From: Alphaproteobacteria bacterium
GTDB taxonomy: Bacteria > Pseudomonadota > Alphaproteobacteria > CALKHQ01
Reading direction: 5' to 3'
DNA length: 64,000 nt
Assembly (NCBI GenBank): GCA_041396705.1
Contig: JAWKYB010000014.1
Coordinates: 62,001-126,000, forward strand
Shown piece by piece: positions 18,118 to 26,893 of this stretch. Positions within the stretch are counted from its first letter, which is position 1, and each line of letters begins with the position of its first letter. Made by a program: the position numbers and the translations under genes. The notes beneath the pieces were generated by a model. The model saw only the letters and a list, made by a program, of their open reading frames with translations, was not told where the DNA came from and ran no database searches.

Positions 18118-19098
18118 TCAGCGCCGGTCCAGCACCCGCGCGAACAGGGCAGCGTCGACGTTGCCGCCGGACAGCACCACGACCACGGTCCGGCCGGCGA
18201 CGTCCAGCTTGCCGGTGAGCACGGCGGCCAGCGCGACCGCCCCGCCGGGCTCCACTACCAGCTTCAGCGTGTCGAAGGCGACCCGCATCGCCTCGGCTGT
18301 CTCCGCATCGGACACGGCGACGCCGCCGGCCAGCAACCGGCGATTGATCGGAAAGGTGATTTCGCCCGGCGTCGGCCGCAGCAGCGCGTCGCAGAACGAC
18401 CGCGCATCCGGATCGACCGACAGCCTCTCGCCTGCCGCCAGGGAGCGGCGGGTGTCGTCGAAGCCGGCCGGTTCGACGCCGTAGATCTTCGTGTCGGGGG
18501 CGAGCGCGGCGACTGCCGTGGCGGTGCCGGCGATCAGCCCGCCGCCGCCGACCGGCGTCAGCACGGCGTCCAGGGCGATGCCGAGCCGGGCCGCGTCCTC
18601 GGCGATCTCCAGCCCGACTGTGCCCTGGCCGGCGATCACCCGCAGGTCGTCGAACGGCGATACCATCTCGGCCCCGGTCTCCGCCTGGATGCGGGCGGCG
18701 ATGTCTTCCCGGCTCTCGCCGAAGCGTTCATAGGGCACCACCGTGGCCCCATAGGCTTCGGTGTTGGCGCGCTTGATCGCCGGGGCATCCGCCGGCATCA
18801 CGATGGTGGCCGGGACGCCGAGCAGCTGGGCGGCCGCCGCGACGCCTTGGGCGTGGTTGCCGGACGAGACCGCGACCACGCCCTTCGGCCGATCGGCCGG
18901 CGGGATCTGGCTGACGGCGTTGTAGGCGCCGCGGAACTTGAACGAGCCGGTGCGCTGCAGCGGTTCCGGCTTGACCAGCAGCCGGCAGCCGGCGCGCCGG
19001 TTCAGCAGCGTCGATTCCAGCAGCGGCGTCCGCACCGCCAGCCCCGCGAGGCGGCCGGCGGCCGCGCGGACATCCTCCAGCGTCACTGCCGCGCTCAT
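18118..19098 (-). CDS. Threonine/serine dehydratase-like PLP enzyme (fold type II)
   Basis: PLP-dependent lyase of 326 residues in the threonine-dehydratase/serine racemase group. The PLP lysine is in GSFKFRGAYNA (about residues 55-65). The phosphate-binding SSGNHAQGVA (about 83-92) and the GGGGLIAG loop (about 185-192) are intact. It lacks the C-terminal regulatory ACT domain of biosynthetic IlvA, so it is probably a catabolic dehydratase or racemase. It overlaps the cysteine-desulfurase-like gene by four bases (same strand), indicating an operon. Confidence 0.9.
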   Translation of the reverse strand: MSAAVTLEDVRAAAGRLAGLAVRTPLLESTLLNRRAGCRLLVKPEPLQRTGSFKFRGAYNAVSQIPPADRPKGVVAVSSGNHAQGVAAAAQLLGVPATIVMPADAPAIKRANTEAYGATVVPYERFGESREDIAARIQAETGAEMVSPFDDLRVIAGQGTVGLEIAEDAARLGIALDAVLTPVGGGGLIAGTATAVAALAPDTKIYGVEPAGFDDTRRSLAAGERLSVDPDARSFCDALLRPTPGEITFPINRRLLAGGVAVSDAETAEAMRVAFDTLKLVVEPGGAVALAAVLTGKLDVAGRTVVVVLSGGNVDAALFARVLDRR

Positions 19099-20378
19099 GG
19101 CCGCGATCCGATCAGCCTGCCCAGTTCCGTCACGATGCGGTCGACCTCCCCGGCGGTGTTGTAGTGGGCGAGCCCGATGCGCAGCACGCCGCCGGCGTCG
19201 TGCAGGCCGAGGCGGCGGATCGGCTCCACCGCATAGTTGTGGCCGGCCCAGGTGAAGATGCCGGCATCGGCCAGGCCGGCGGCCAGGCCGGCCGGCGCAT
19301 GGCCGTCGACCGTGATCGAGACCGTCGGCACACGGCGGTGCAGCGCGTTCGCGCCGGTGATCCCCTGCACCCGCACGCCCGGCAGCCGTGCCAGGCCGTC
19401 GATCAGCCGTGCGGTCAGACCGTCCTCGTAGCGGGCCAGCCAGTCGAGTGCGGCATGGACCAGCGCCGTGCCGTGGCGCTTGCCGGCATGGGCGGCGCGG
19501 ATCTCGGCCGGCACCATGCCGGCGCCGATCGCCTTGAAATACTCGACCGCGCCCAGCACGCCGGCGATGCCCTCGTGGTTCAGCGTGCCGGTCTCGAACC
19601 GGTCCGGAAGGCCGTCGCCGGCGGGGCGCACCTTGTAGGCCTTGACCGTCGACAGCAAATCGCTGCGCCCCCACAGCACGCCGACATGGGTGCCGAAGAA
19701 CTTGTAGGCCGAACAGACCAGCAGGTCGCAGCCGATCGCCTGCACGTCGACCGGCCGATGCGGGGCGAGCTGGACGGCATCGACGAAGCACAGCGCCCCG
19801 GCCGCCCGGGCCTTCGCGGCAATGCGGGCGACGTCGTTGATGGTGCCCAGGCAGTTGCTGGCATAACCGACGGCCACCAGGCGGGTGCGCTCCGTCAACG
19901 CCCGGTCGAGCGCGTCGTCGGCGAACTCGAACGTCTCCGGGTCGAAGTCGACCCAGCGCACCGCAAGACCGCGATCCTCCGCCATCAGCAGCCAGGGCGC
20001 CACGTTGGCGTCGTGGTCCATCCGGCTGAGCACGATCTCGTCGCCGGGCGCGAAGCGATCGGCCAAGCAGCGCGCGATGTGCAGCGTCAGCGTGGTCATG
20101 TTGGCGCCGAACACGATCTCGCCGGCCGAGGCTGCATGCAGCATGTCGGCCATCGCCTGGTGGGCGGTGTCGAGCAACGCCCCGGCCGCCCGGCTGGTGG
20201 CGAATGCGCCGCCGAGATTGGCGTTGGCATGGACCAGGGTCTCCGCGACGCGGTCGACCACGCGCTGCGGCACCTGGGTGCCGGCCGGATTGTCGGCATA
20301 GACGCGCGCACGCCCGCCGTCGGTCAGCGCAAGGGCGGGAAACTGATCGCGGATCGCCGCAATCGGGAAATCGTCCAT
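19095..20378 (-). CDS. Cysteine desulfurase-like protein (class V aminotransferase fold)
   Basis: PLP enzyme of 427 residues in the group of cysteine-desulfurase-like proteins related to NifS/SufS. The PLP lysine is in DLLVCSAYKFFGTHVGVLWG near residue 220, with conserved NMTTLTLHIA near 92 and the VGYASNCLGTIND segment near 170. It lacks a clear C-terminal catalytic Cys loop, so the reaction may be transamination or lyase activity instead. It is in an operon with the dehydratase-like gene, overlapping by four bases. The ATG at 20378 is used. Confidence 0.85.
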   Translation of the reverse strand: MDDFPIAAIRDQFPALALTDGGRARVYADNPAGTQVPQRVVDRVAETLVHANANLGGAFATSRAAGALLDTAHQAMADMLHAASAGEIVFGANMTTLTLHIARCLADRFAPGDEIVLSRMDHDANVAPWLLMAEDRGLAVRWVDFDPETFEFADDALDRALTERTRLVAVGYASNCLGTINDVARIAAKARAAGALCFVDAVQLAPHRPVDVQAIGCDLLVCSAYKFFGTHVGVLWGRSDLLSTVKAYKVRPAGDGLPDRFETGTLNHEGIAGVLGAVEYFKAIGAGMVPAEIRAAHAGKRHGTALVHAALDWLARYEDGLTARLIDGLARLPGVRVQGITGANALHRRVPTVSITVDGHAPAGLAAGLADAGIFTWAGHNYAVEPIRRLGLHDAGGVLRIGLAHYNTAGEVDRIVTELGRLIGSRP

Positions 20379-20424
20379 CGGGGCTCCGGCATGACGGGCG
20401 GGGCCGGAACGGCCGCCGCCGGGT

Positions 20425-22398
20425 TCACCCGCCGCGGGCCAGGTCGAGCATGATCTGGCCGTTGAGGGGCGCCTGGCCGAGGCGTACCCGATAGATCTCG
20501 GTGCCTTCAAGCACCCTCTGCACGTAATTGCGCGTCTCGTTGAACGGGATCAGCTCGATCCAGTCGATCGGGTCGACCGTGCCGCCGCGCGGGTCGCCAT
20601 AGGTCTCGATCCAGCTGTCGACGCGGTTCGGGCCGGCGTTGTAGCCGGCGATCGCCATGATGTAGGACCCGGCGAACTGGTTGACCCGGTTGCCCAGATA
20701 GGTGCTGCCGAGCAGCAGATTGTGGCCGGTGTCGCTGGTCAGCATGTTGGTGGAGTGGGCGACGCCGAGCACCCGGGCCACGGTTTCGGCGGTCTGTGGC
20801 ATCAGCTGCATCAGGCCGCGCGCGCCGGCGCTGCTGACCGCCCGCGCGTCGAAGCCGCTCTCCTGCCGGATGATGCCATGGATCAGCGCCGGCTCCACCG
20901 CCGGCAGCCCGGCCGGCAGCGCCACGAGCGGATAGCCGTCGTAGAGTACCGTGCCGCCGCGGCCGGCCCGACGGGCCGCCCAGACCGCGAAATCGATCCG
21001 GCCCAGGCCGGTGGCCAGGTCGGCGACCAGCTGATAGTGACGCGGCTCGTCGGAATGGTTCATCAGCGCCCAGAAGAACGAGACGACATACTCGTCCTCG
21101 CCGAGCTCGCTCATCAGGATCGCCGCCCGCGCAAGCTCGCCGTTCTGGAAGGTCTCGACCTCGGCCGGCGACAGCGGCGCGGGGCCGAGCGGCAGCACCA
21201 GCGGCGCGTTGGGGTCGAGCGCCGCCGCGGCGACCTGGCCGTAGAAGGTCTGGGTGAACTGGGCGGCGATGCCGTACCACTGTGCCGCCGACGTGCTTTC
21301 GCCCAGTTCAGCCATCGCCCGGGCCGCCCAGTAGGCACCGCGGGCGGACGAGATCGGCGACTCGGCTTCCGAATAGAGCCGCATGAAGTGGGTCAGCGCC
21401 GTGCGCGGGTCGCCCAGCCGCCGCAGCGCGATCCAGCCCGCGGTCATCTCCGCGTCCATCAGATCGACGCCGGTGGCCTGGCGGTGGTCGGCGGCCAGGT
21501 TGTAGGCCTCGGCGAAGCGCGCGTCGCGCATCAGCCGACGAATCTGGATGCTGCGCTCGGTCCACCACTTCTCCGGCGCCGGCGCGTCGAACGGCTGCAC
21601 CTGCAGCATCTCGCGCGCGCCGTCGTCCAGGTCGGCGCGGCGACGCCAGCGCAGCCGCTCGTAGACCAGCCCGGGGTCCGTCTGCAGCGCCGCCGGCACG
21701 GCCGCGATCGCGTCGTCGACGCCGCCCTGGCCGCGCATCAGCCGCAGCCGGGCATTGACCAGCGCGGCATGGCCGGCGTCGAGCAGCGGCAGCATGCGTT
21801 CGGCCGCATCGTCCTCGCCGTCCCACATCAGTCGGTCGGCGCGGGCGTAATGGTCCGGCGCCTGCAGCAGGTTGGCGTGGGCCGAAAGGAACACGGTCTG
21901 ACCCGCGGCGTCGAATTCGCCGTCGCGCCAGCCGTCGCGCGCCACGCCGGTGGCGCGGCCGGCCTGGCCGGTGGCCAGCAGCGCGGACACATAGGCGGCC
22001 CAGCCCTCGCCGGTCAGCGGCGGATGGGCGTCGAAGAAGGCGATCAGTTCGGCCGGCTGCAGCGATCCGTCCAGCCCGCGCTCGGCCAGGCGCTGCAGGC
22101 TGTTCAGCCGCGGCCAGTCCGGGTTGGCCTGGACGAAGGCGACCAGGTCGCGGGGCGCGGCGCCATAGCCGCGCTCGCCCAGCGCCAGCCAGCCGATCAC
22201 CTTGCGCGGCAGCGGATCGCTGCCGCCGGCCGCGAGCGCCACGGCACCGGCCGGGTCGGCCTGGCGCAGCGCCTGGAAGGCGGCAGCATAGGTCGCGCGG
22301 TCGGTGTCGCTCAGCTGCTGCGCGGCGGCGCAGGCCGGCATCAATGCCAGAATTGCGGCTACGAGCCAGCGGCGGCCCGGTCCCTCGCGACGCGACAT
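20425..22398 (-). CDS. Lytic transglycosylase (Slt70-like)
   Basis: Periplasmic murein lytic transglycosylase of about 657 residues. It has a signal peptide (MSRREGPGRRWLVAAILAL onward), an N-terminal alpha-superhelical region (residues 30-430) and a C-terminal lysozyme-like domain. The catalytic region contains IRQESGFDARAVSSAGARGL (about residues 508-527), whose Glu is the acid catalyst, then LMQLMPQTA and AGYNAGP near residue 594. The ATG at 22398 has GGAG six bases upstream, so it is chosen over the ATG at 22410. It is divergent from dapA. Confidence 0.93.
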   Translation of the reverse strand: MSRREGPGRRWLVAAILALMPACAAAQQLSDTDRATYAAAFQALRQADPAGAVALAAGGSDPLPRKVIGWLALGERGYGAAPRDLVAFVQANPDWPRLNSLQRLAERGLDGSLQPAELIAFFDAHPPLTGEGWAAYVSALLATGQAGRATGVARDGWRDGEFDAAGQTVFLSAHANLLQAPDHYARADRLMWDGEDDAAERMLPLLDAGHAALVNARLRLMRGQGGVDDAIAAVPAALQTDPGLVYERLRWRRRADLDDGAREMLQVQPFDAPAPEKWWTERSIQIRRLMRDARFAEAYNLAADHRQATGVDLMDAEMTAGWIALRRLGDPRTALTHFMRLYSEAESPISSARGAYWAARAMAELGESTSAAQWYGIAAQFTQTFYGQVAAAALDPNAPLVLPLGPAPLSPAEVETFQNGELARAAILMSELGEDEYVVSFFWALMNHSDEPRHYQLVADLATGLGRIDFAVWAARRAGRGGTVLYDGYPLVALPAGLPAVEPALIHGIIRQESGFDARAVSSAGARGLMQLMPQTAETVARVLGVAHSTNMLTSDTGHNLLLGSTYLGNRVNQFAGSYIMAIAGYNAGPNRVDSWIETYGDPRGGTVDPIDWIELIPFNETRNYVQRVLEGTEIYRVRLGQAPLNGQIMLDLARGG

Positions 22399-22533
22399 CG
22401 CCGTCTCCATCTCTCAGCTGGCAAAGGCCGTGGCGCGACGCGCGACGCTGGGGGCCGGCGCACGCACCCGACTCGCGCACCAGTCTACCGGCAGCCCGCC
22501 CGGCTGCACCACCCCCGAGGCGCGAAGCGTGCG

Positions 22534-22562
22534 TTGCGTGGCCGCGCCGCGGTCGCTATGGT
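22534..22562 (+). promoter_or_regulatory. Sigma-70-type promoter of dapA
   Basis: TTGCGT (22534-22539) and TATGGT (22557-22562) are separated by 17 bases. The ATG of dapA is 40 bases further on. Confidence 0.45.
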
Positions 22563-22601
22563 GCCCGGCCGTTTCGCAGCGCAATCGAGAAGCACGAGAA
22601 A

Positions 22602-23480
22602 ATGTTCAAGGGGTCCATCGTGGCGCTGGTCACGCCGTTCCGCAACGGCGCGATCGACGAGGCCGCGATCCAGCAACTGGTCGAATGGCACATCGCCGAG
22701 GGGACCCACGGGATCGTTCCCGTCGGCACCACCGGCGAATCGCCGACCCTGTCCCACGCCGAGCACCACCGGGTGGTCGACCTGTGCATCGAGGCCGCGG
22801 CGAAACGGGTGCCGGTGATCGCGGGCGCCGGCTCGAACGCGACCGACGAGGCGGTCTCGCTGGCCCGCCATGCCAAGGCCGCGGGCGCCGATGCCGCGCT
22901 GGTGGTCACGCCCTACTACAACAAGCCGACCCAGGACGGGATGTTCGCGCATTTCACCGCGATCGCCGACGCGGTCGACCTGCCGATCCTGATCTACAAC
23001 ATCCCCGGCCGCAGCGTGGTCGACATGTCGGTGGAGACGATGGCGCGGCTGGCCAGGCACCCGAACATCGTCGGCGTCAAGGATGCGACCGCCGACCTGG
23101 CCCGGCCGCTGGCAACCGGCACCGCGATCGGCTGGGATTTCTGCCAGCTTTCCGGCGAGGACGCGACCGCGCTGGCCTTCTACGCCGGCGGCGGCCACGG
23201 CTGCATCTCGGTCACCGCCAACGTGGCGCCGCGGCTGTGCGCGGAAATGTACAACGCCTGGGACGGCGGCGACATCAAGGCGGCGGTCGCCATCAACAAG
23301 CGGCTCTATCCGCTGAGCAAGGCCCTGTTCATCGAAAGCAACCCGGCGCCGGCGAAATACGCGCTGTCGACGATGGGCAGGATCGCCGAGGAGCTGCGGC
23401 TGCCGCTGGTGCCGGTGCGCGACACGACGCGGGCCGCCGTGCGCGACGCGATGGCCTTCGCCGGCCTCAGCAACGCCTGA
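22602..23480 (+). CDS. dapA: 4-hydroxy-tetrahydrodipicolinate synthase
   Basis: First committed enzyme of lysine and meso-diaminopimelate synthesis, condensing pyruvate with aspartate semialdehyde. The 292-residue sequence has the pyruvate-binding GTTGES (residues 43-48), the catalytic Tyr in LIYNIPGR near 133 and the Schiff-base Lys in GVKDATAD near 161. Length is normal. It is followed by smpB after 38 bases, the usual order in Rhodospirillales. Confidence 0.97.
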   Translation: MFKGSIVALVTPFRNGAIDEAAIQQLVEWHIAEGTHGIVPVGTTGESPTLSHAEHHRVVDLCIEAAAKRVPVIAGAGSNATDEAVSLARHAKAAGADAALVVTPYYNKPTQDGMFAHFTAIADAVDLPILIYNIPGRSVVDMSVETMARLARHPNIVGVKDATADLARPLATGTAIGWDFCQLSGEDATALAFYAGGGHGCISVTANVAPRLCAEMYNAWDGGDIKAAVAINKRLYPLSKALFIESNPAPAKYALSTMGRIAEELRLPLVPVRDTTRAAVRDAMAFAGLSNA

Positions 23481-23518
23481 AAGCGGCATCCGGGCCTCGG
23501 CAGGAGGCCGGCGGCACC

Positions 23519-23992
23519 ATGGCCCAGCAGCGACACACCCACCGCACGGCCTGCGAGAACCGCAAGGCCCGCCACGACTATTTCATCGACGAGACGCTCG
23601 AGGCGGGCATCGTGCTGACCGGCACCGAGGTCAAGTCGCTGCGCGAGGGCCGCGGCAACCTGCGCGATTCCTATGCCGGCGACCGCGACGGCGCACTGTG
23701 GCTGTTCGGGGCCTACATCCCCGAGTACGGCAAGGCGGTCGGCTTCCTGCGCCACGAGGAGCGCCGGCCGCGCAAGCTACTGCTGCACGCCCGCGAGATC
23801 GCGCGGCTGATCGGCGCGATCCAGCGCGAGGGCGTGACCCTGGTGCCGCTGTCGATCTATTTCAACGACCGCGGCATCGCCAAGGTCGAACTGGGCGTCG
23901 CGCGCGGCAAGCGCAAGGCCGACAAGCGGCAGAGCGAGAAGGAACGCGACTGGCAGCGCGAGAAGGCGCGGGTGATGCGCGACCGCGGCTGA
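23519..23992 (+). CDS. smpB: SsrA-binding protein SmpB
   Basis: tmRNA-binding protein for rescue of stalled ribosomes (157 residues). The sequence follows the family throughout: CENRKARHDYFIDETLEAGI at the start, VLTGTEVKSLREGR near residue 35, NLRDSYA near 50 and the basic C-terminal tail (GKRKADKRQSEKERDWQREK region). The tail reaches the ribosomal A site in known structures. The stop is part of a near-palindrome shared with the convergent gene. Confidence 0.97.
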   Translation: MAQQRHTHRTACENRKARHDYFIDETLEAGIVLTGTEVKSLREGRGNLRDSYAGDRDGALWLFGAYIPEYGKAVGFLRHEERRPRKLLLHAREIARLIGAIQREGVTLVPLSIYFNDRGIAKVELGVARGKRKADKRQSEKERDWQREKARVMRDRG

Positions 23993-24009
23993 AGGCGGCC
24001 GCCGTTCAG
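23989..24009. terminator. Palindrome between convergent stops, possible bidirectional terminator
   Basis: CTGAAGGCGG-CCGCC-GTTCAG is a near-perfect inverted repeat that contains the stop codons of both smpB and the convergent gene. It lacks a T-run, so termination is only possible. Confidence 0.35.
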
Positions 24010-24374
24010 AACGTGATCAGCTGGTCGCGCTTCTGCGTGCCGACGCTGACGTCGACCGTCCTGGTCTCGCCGGCGAACGTCGCGGTCACGCGATAACGGC
24101 CCGGCGCCAGGTCGACCAGCAGCCACGGCCCGTCGCAACCGGTTTCCAGCACGACATTGCCGGCCGCATCGCTGATCCGGGTCAGCACGTCGGCCAGGAA
24201 GTGGCCGTCCGGCTCGGCGTAGATCAGCTTCAGGGTATAGGGCGTGTTGGCCGCCTGCTCGCGTGCGGTCAGCCCGACCCCGACACACAGGTGGCCAGGC
24301 TGCTGCGCCGCGCCCTCGCCAGACCAGCCAAGGGGCAGCAGCGCAACGGCCGCCCACAGCAAGGATCGCCGCAT
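24006..24374 (-). CDS. Uncharacterised small secreted protein
   Basis: A 122-residue protein with a signal peptide (MRRSLLWAAVALLPLGWSG, cleavage near AAQQ). The mature part has two Cys residues (near 30 and 79) that could pair. It is beta-rich (YTLKLIYAEPDG and PWLLVDLAPGRYRVTATFAG), a pattern resembling a carboxypeptidase-regulatory-like or transthyretin-like fold. No family was recognised with certainty. It is convergent with smpB, so it belongs to no evident operon. Confidence 0.6.
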   Translation of the reverse strand: MRRSLLWAAVALLPLGWSGEGAAQQPGHLCVGVGLTAREQAANTPYTLKLIYAEPDGHFLADVLTRISDAAGNVVLETGCDGPWLLVDLAPGRYRVTATFAGETRTVDVSVGTQKRDQLITF

Positions 24375-24565
24375 CGTCCATTCCTTCCGCTGGAAGCGTC
24401 ACCGCCCTTGCCGACAGCCCTATGCGGCGAAGATGGCACAAAGGTGGCCGCCATCGACACAGTGCCGCCGAACGGACCGGCTATTGCACTGGACTGCCGC
24501 ACGACGGCACACTCGTTCGTCTCGGCTCATCCCGCCTCGTTATTCTTGCCCAAATCGGAGGTCCC

Positions 24566-25297
24566 ATGTCAGATCGGCGCAGCCATTCGCCACTTCGTCC
24601 CGCTTTGCCTTTGCTTGCCGCCGCGACGTTCGCCCTGTCCGCCTGCGTTCCGGGCGTCGGCCCGCAGGGACCGACCGCGTCGGAGCGGCTGGACCAGGCG
24701 ATCGGACAGAACGAGCGCGACATCATCGGACGCTGGGGCCGGCCGGACGACGTCTACGAATATGCCGACGGAACGCGCGCCGTCACCTGGGAATACGGCT
24801 ACTGGCAGGAGAGCTGGCAGGAGGAATGGCATTGCGAGATCACGCTCGACCTCAATTCCGCCGGCACGGTGGTCGACTGGCACATGTCCTTCATCAACGA
24901 CGCGGCCAACCCTGCCATGACATCATGGACGGGCTCAGCTGAGACGTCGCCGGCAACGTCGGCGCAATGCGCCGTGGCGGCCGTACTGGCGCTGGCGCTG
25001 AGCGGCTGTGCCGACGGGACCCGCTGGGCGGAAAGCCGCGACGCCGAGACCCTGAACGGTTTCATCGGGCGTAGCGCCCGCGACGCGGTCGCCGCCTGGG
25101 GCCCGCCGTCCAGCACCTACGGCTATGGCGACGGCCGCAAGGAGCTCACCTATCGCTGGTCGGAGACGGTGGACGACAAGACGCAAAGCTGCGAGTGGAC
25201 GCTGGTGATCGACGCCGACGGCACCATCGGCTCGTGGCGACGGGCAACGACCCGGCTGGGAGCCGGGCTGTGCGAGAACGACGCCGCCCGCGAATAG
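24566..25297 (+). CDS. Two-unit lipoprotein, possibly two fused or mis-joined genes
   Basis: A 243-residue reading frame starts at an ATG with GGAGG five bases upstream. The first half has a lipoprotein signal (lipobox LSAC near residue 27), then a unit of about 75 residues (IGQNERDIIGRWGRPDDVYE). The second half begins with another hydrophobic stretch and lipobox (LALALSGC near 148) and then a homologous unit (IGRSARDAVAAWGPPSSTYG). Two paralogous lipoproteins therefore appear to be joined in one frame. A second lipobox inside a protein makes little sense, so a lost stop between them is likely. A TGA at 24918-24920 in the other frame overlaps an ATG at 24917. Confidence 0.6.
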   Translation: MSDRRSHSPLRPALPLLAAATFALSACVPGVGPQGPTASERLDQAIGQNERDIIGRWGRPDDVYEYADGTRAVTWEYGYWQESWQEEWHCEITLDLNSAGTVVDWHMSFINDAANPAMTSWTGSAETSPATSAQCAVAAVLALALSGCADGTRWAESRDAETLNGFIGRSARDAVAAWGPPSSTYGYGDGRKELTYRWSETVDDKTQSCEWTLVIDADGTIGSWRRATTRLGAGLCENDAARE

Positions 25298-25304
25298 ACG
25301 CCGG

Positions 25305-25943
25305 CTAGATCAGGCCGCGCACGGCGCGGAACACGTCGTGGAACATCGCCTCGGTCAGCCGGCCGGTGTTGGTGTTGTAGCGCGAGCAGTGATAGCTGTC
25401 GGCCAGCGTCAGACCGTCGCCGAGGTCGTGAATTGCCGCGTGGCCGAACTTGCAGTCCGCCTGCCGCCGGCCCAGCGCGCGCAGTACCGACCCGTGCGAA
25501 CCGGTGCCCAGGGCGACAATGACCCGCAGCCGTGGCAGGCCGGCAATCGTGGCGGCCAGGAACGGCCGGCATGCGCCGAACTCCGCGCCCACCGGCTTGT
25601 TCTCCGGCGGCACGCAGCGCACCGCATTGGTGATCATGCAGTCGACCAGGGTCAGTCCGTCGGCAGGATCGCGGTCGTACCTGCCGCATGCGAAGCCGAA
25701 TTCGAGCAAGGTCGCATAGAGCAGGTCGCCGGCATAGTCGCCAGTGAACGGCCGGCCGGTGCGGTTGGCGCCGTGCAGGCCCGGCGCCAGGCCGACGATC
25801 AGCAGCCGCGCGTCGGCCGGCCCGAAGCTCGGCACCGGCGCGTTATGATAGCCGGGAAACCGGGCCCGGTTGTCACGCCGGAAGCCGGCCAGCCGCGGAC
25901 AAAGTATGCAATCGCGGCCCGGTTCCGCCGCGGACGCCGCCAC
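25305..25943 (-). CDS. Type-5 uracil-DNA glycosylase
   Basis: DNA-repair glycosylase of the family 5 (UDGb) group, which removes uracil and hypoxanthine. The 212-residue sequence has the family 5 motif GLAPGLHGANRTGRPFTGD near residue 51. The second catalytic-loop motif HCSRYNTNTGRLT is near residue 185. Fe-S cluster Cys residues are visible: CILCPRL near residue 12, with further Cys near 108 and 125. The protein is convergent with the lipoprotein gene and follows the NYN gene by three bases on the same strand. Confidence 0.87.
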   Translation of the reverse strand: MAASAAEPGRDCILCPRLAGFRRDNRARFPGYHNAPVPSFGPADARLLIVGLAPGLHGANRTGRPFTGDYAGDLLYATLLEFGFACGRYDRDPADGLTLVDCMITNAVRCVPPENKPVGAEFGACRPFLAATIAGLPRLRVIVALGTGSHGSVLRALGRRQADCKFGHAAIHDLGDGLTLADSYHCSRYNTNTGRLTEAMFHDVFRAVRGLI

Positions 25944-25946
25944 CGC

Positions 25947-26642
25947 TCAGCGCACGGGCTCGTCGTCGAGGTCGTCCTCGTCGTCGTAATACTCGTCGTC
26001 CTCGAGGTCCTCGTCGTCCTCGTCGTACTCGTCTTCCTCGACCGCTGGCCGCGCCGCCGTGCGCCGGTCCTCGCGGTTGTCCGGGCGGCCGGCATGCGAC
26101 CGGCGGATCGAATCCGCCAGCTGCTCCAACTCGACAAACACGTCCGCCTGGCGGCGCAACTCGTCGGCCACCATCGGCGGCTGCGAGCGGATGGTGGAGA
26201 CGATCGACACCCGCACGCCCTTGCGCTGCACCGCCTCGACCAGGCGGCGAAAGTCGCCGTCGCCCGAGAAGATCACGACATGGTCGACCCGCTCGGCGAT
26301 CTCCATCACGTCGGTCGCCAGCTCGATGTCCATGTTGCCCTTGATCTTGCGCCGGCCGGTGGCGTCGGTGAACTCCTTGGTCGGCTTGGTGACCATGGTG
26401 TAACCGTTGTAGTCGAGCCAGTCGACCAGCGGGCGGATCGGTGAATACTCCTGGTCCTCGACCAGCGCCGTATAATAGAACGCACGAACAAGCCTTGTAT
26501 TCAGCCTGAACAGTTCCAGCAGCTTTTTGTAGTCAATGTCGAAACCTAACGATCGTGCCGCTGCGTAGAGATTTGCCCCATCGATGAAGATAGCGACGCG
26601 TTCGTCCTCATAGAACTTCCCACCAGGGATAGACCTAGCCAT
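25947..26642 (-). CDS. NYN domain protein (LabA/DUF88 family)
   Basis: PIN-like nuclease fold protein of 231 residues. Conserved acidic positions are in FIDGANLYAAARSL (near residue 18), KGNMDIELATDVME (near 102) and VIFSGDGDFRRLVEAVQRKG (near 123). They form the expected metal-binding cluster, so RNase activity is plausible. The last 40 residues are almost all Asp/Glu with some Tyr. The ATG at 26642 has AGGA six bases upstream, so it is preferred over the ATG at 26648. A related gene sits before rpoZ in many Rhodospirillales. Confidence 0.85.
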   Translation of the reverse strand: MARSIPGGKFYEDERVAIFIDGANLYAAARSLGFDIDYKKLLELFRLNTRLVRAFYYTALVEDQEYSPIRPLVDWLDYNGYTMVTKPTKEFTDATGRRKIKGNMDIELATDVMEIAERVDHVVIFSGDGDFRRLVEAVQRKGVRVSIVSTIRSQPPMVADELRRQADVFVELEQLADSIRRSHAGRPDNREDRRTAARPAVEEDEYDEDDEDLEDDEYYDDEDDLDDEPVR

Positions 26643-26656
26643 CAGCATTCCTATTG

Positions 26657-26670
26657 TGTTCGACAGAACA
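26657..26670. promoter_or_regulatory. Palindrome TGTTC-GACA-GAACA upstream of the NYN gene
   Basis: A perfect five-base inverted repeat with a four-base centre, 15 bases upstream of the NYN start. It could be an operator for an unknown repressor. It is not a standard SOS box for this group. Confidence 0.35.
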
Positions 26671-26831
26671 GATATTGAAGCGGCTGCGTCGGTGTATCCC
26701 TAACCGTCGCAGCGCACACGGACGGACTCTGCCGCGCCGTTACGAATACCTGCACCGTCACCACCCATCCGGGCGGCAGGCAATGAACAAGGCCAACAGT
26801 CGGCACCGAATCAATTGATGCCGGGTCGACC

Positions 26832-26860
26832 TTGAGTTCCGAATGGAAGGAGGATATACA
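26832..26860 (+). promoter_or_regulatory. Sigma-70-type promoter of rpoZ
   Basis: TTGAGT (26832-26837) and TATACA (26855-26860) are separated by 17 bases, one of the best promoter matches in the window. The rpoZ start is 34 bases downstream. Confidence 0.65.
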
Positions 26861-26893
26861 GTCCGGCTTTCCAACAGACAAGGGGTTTGCCTC

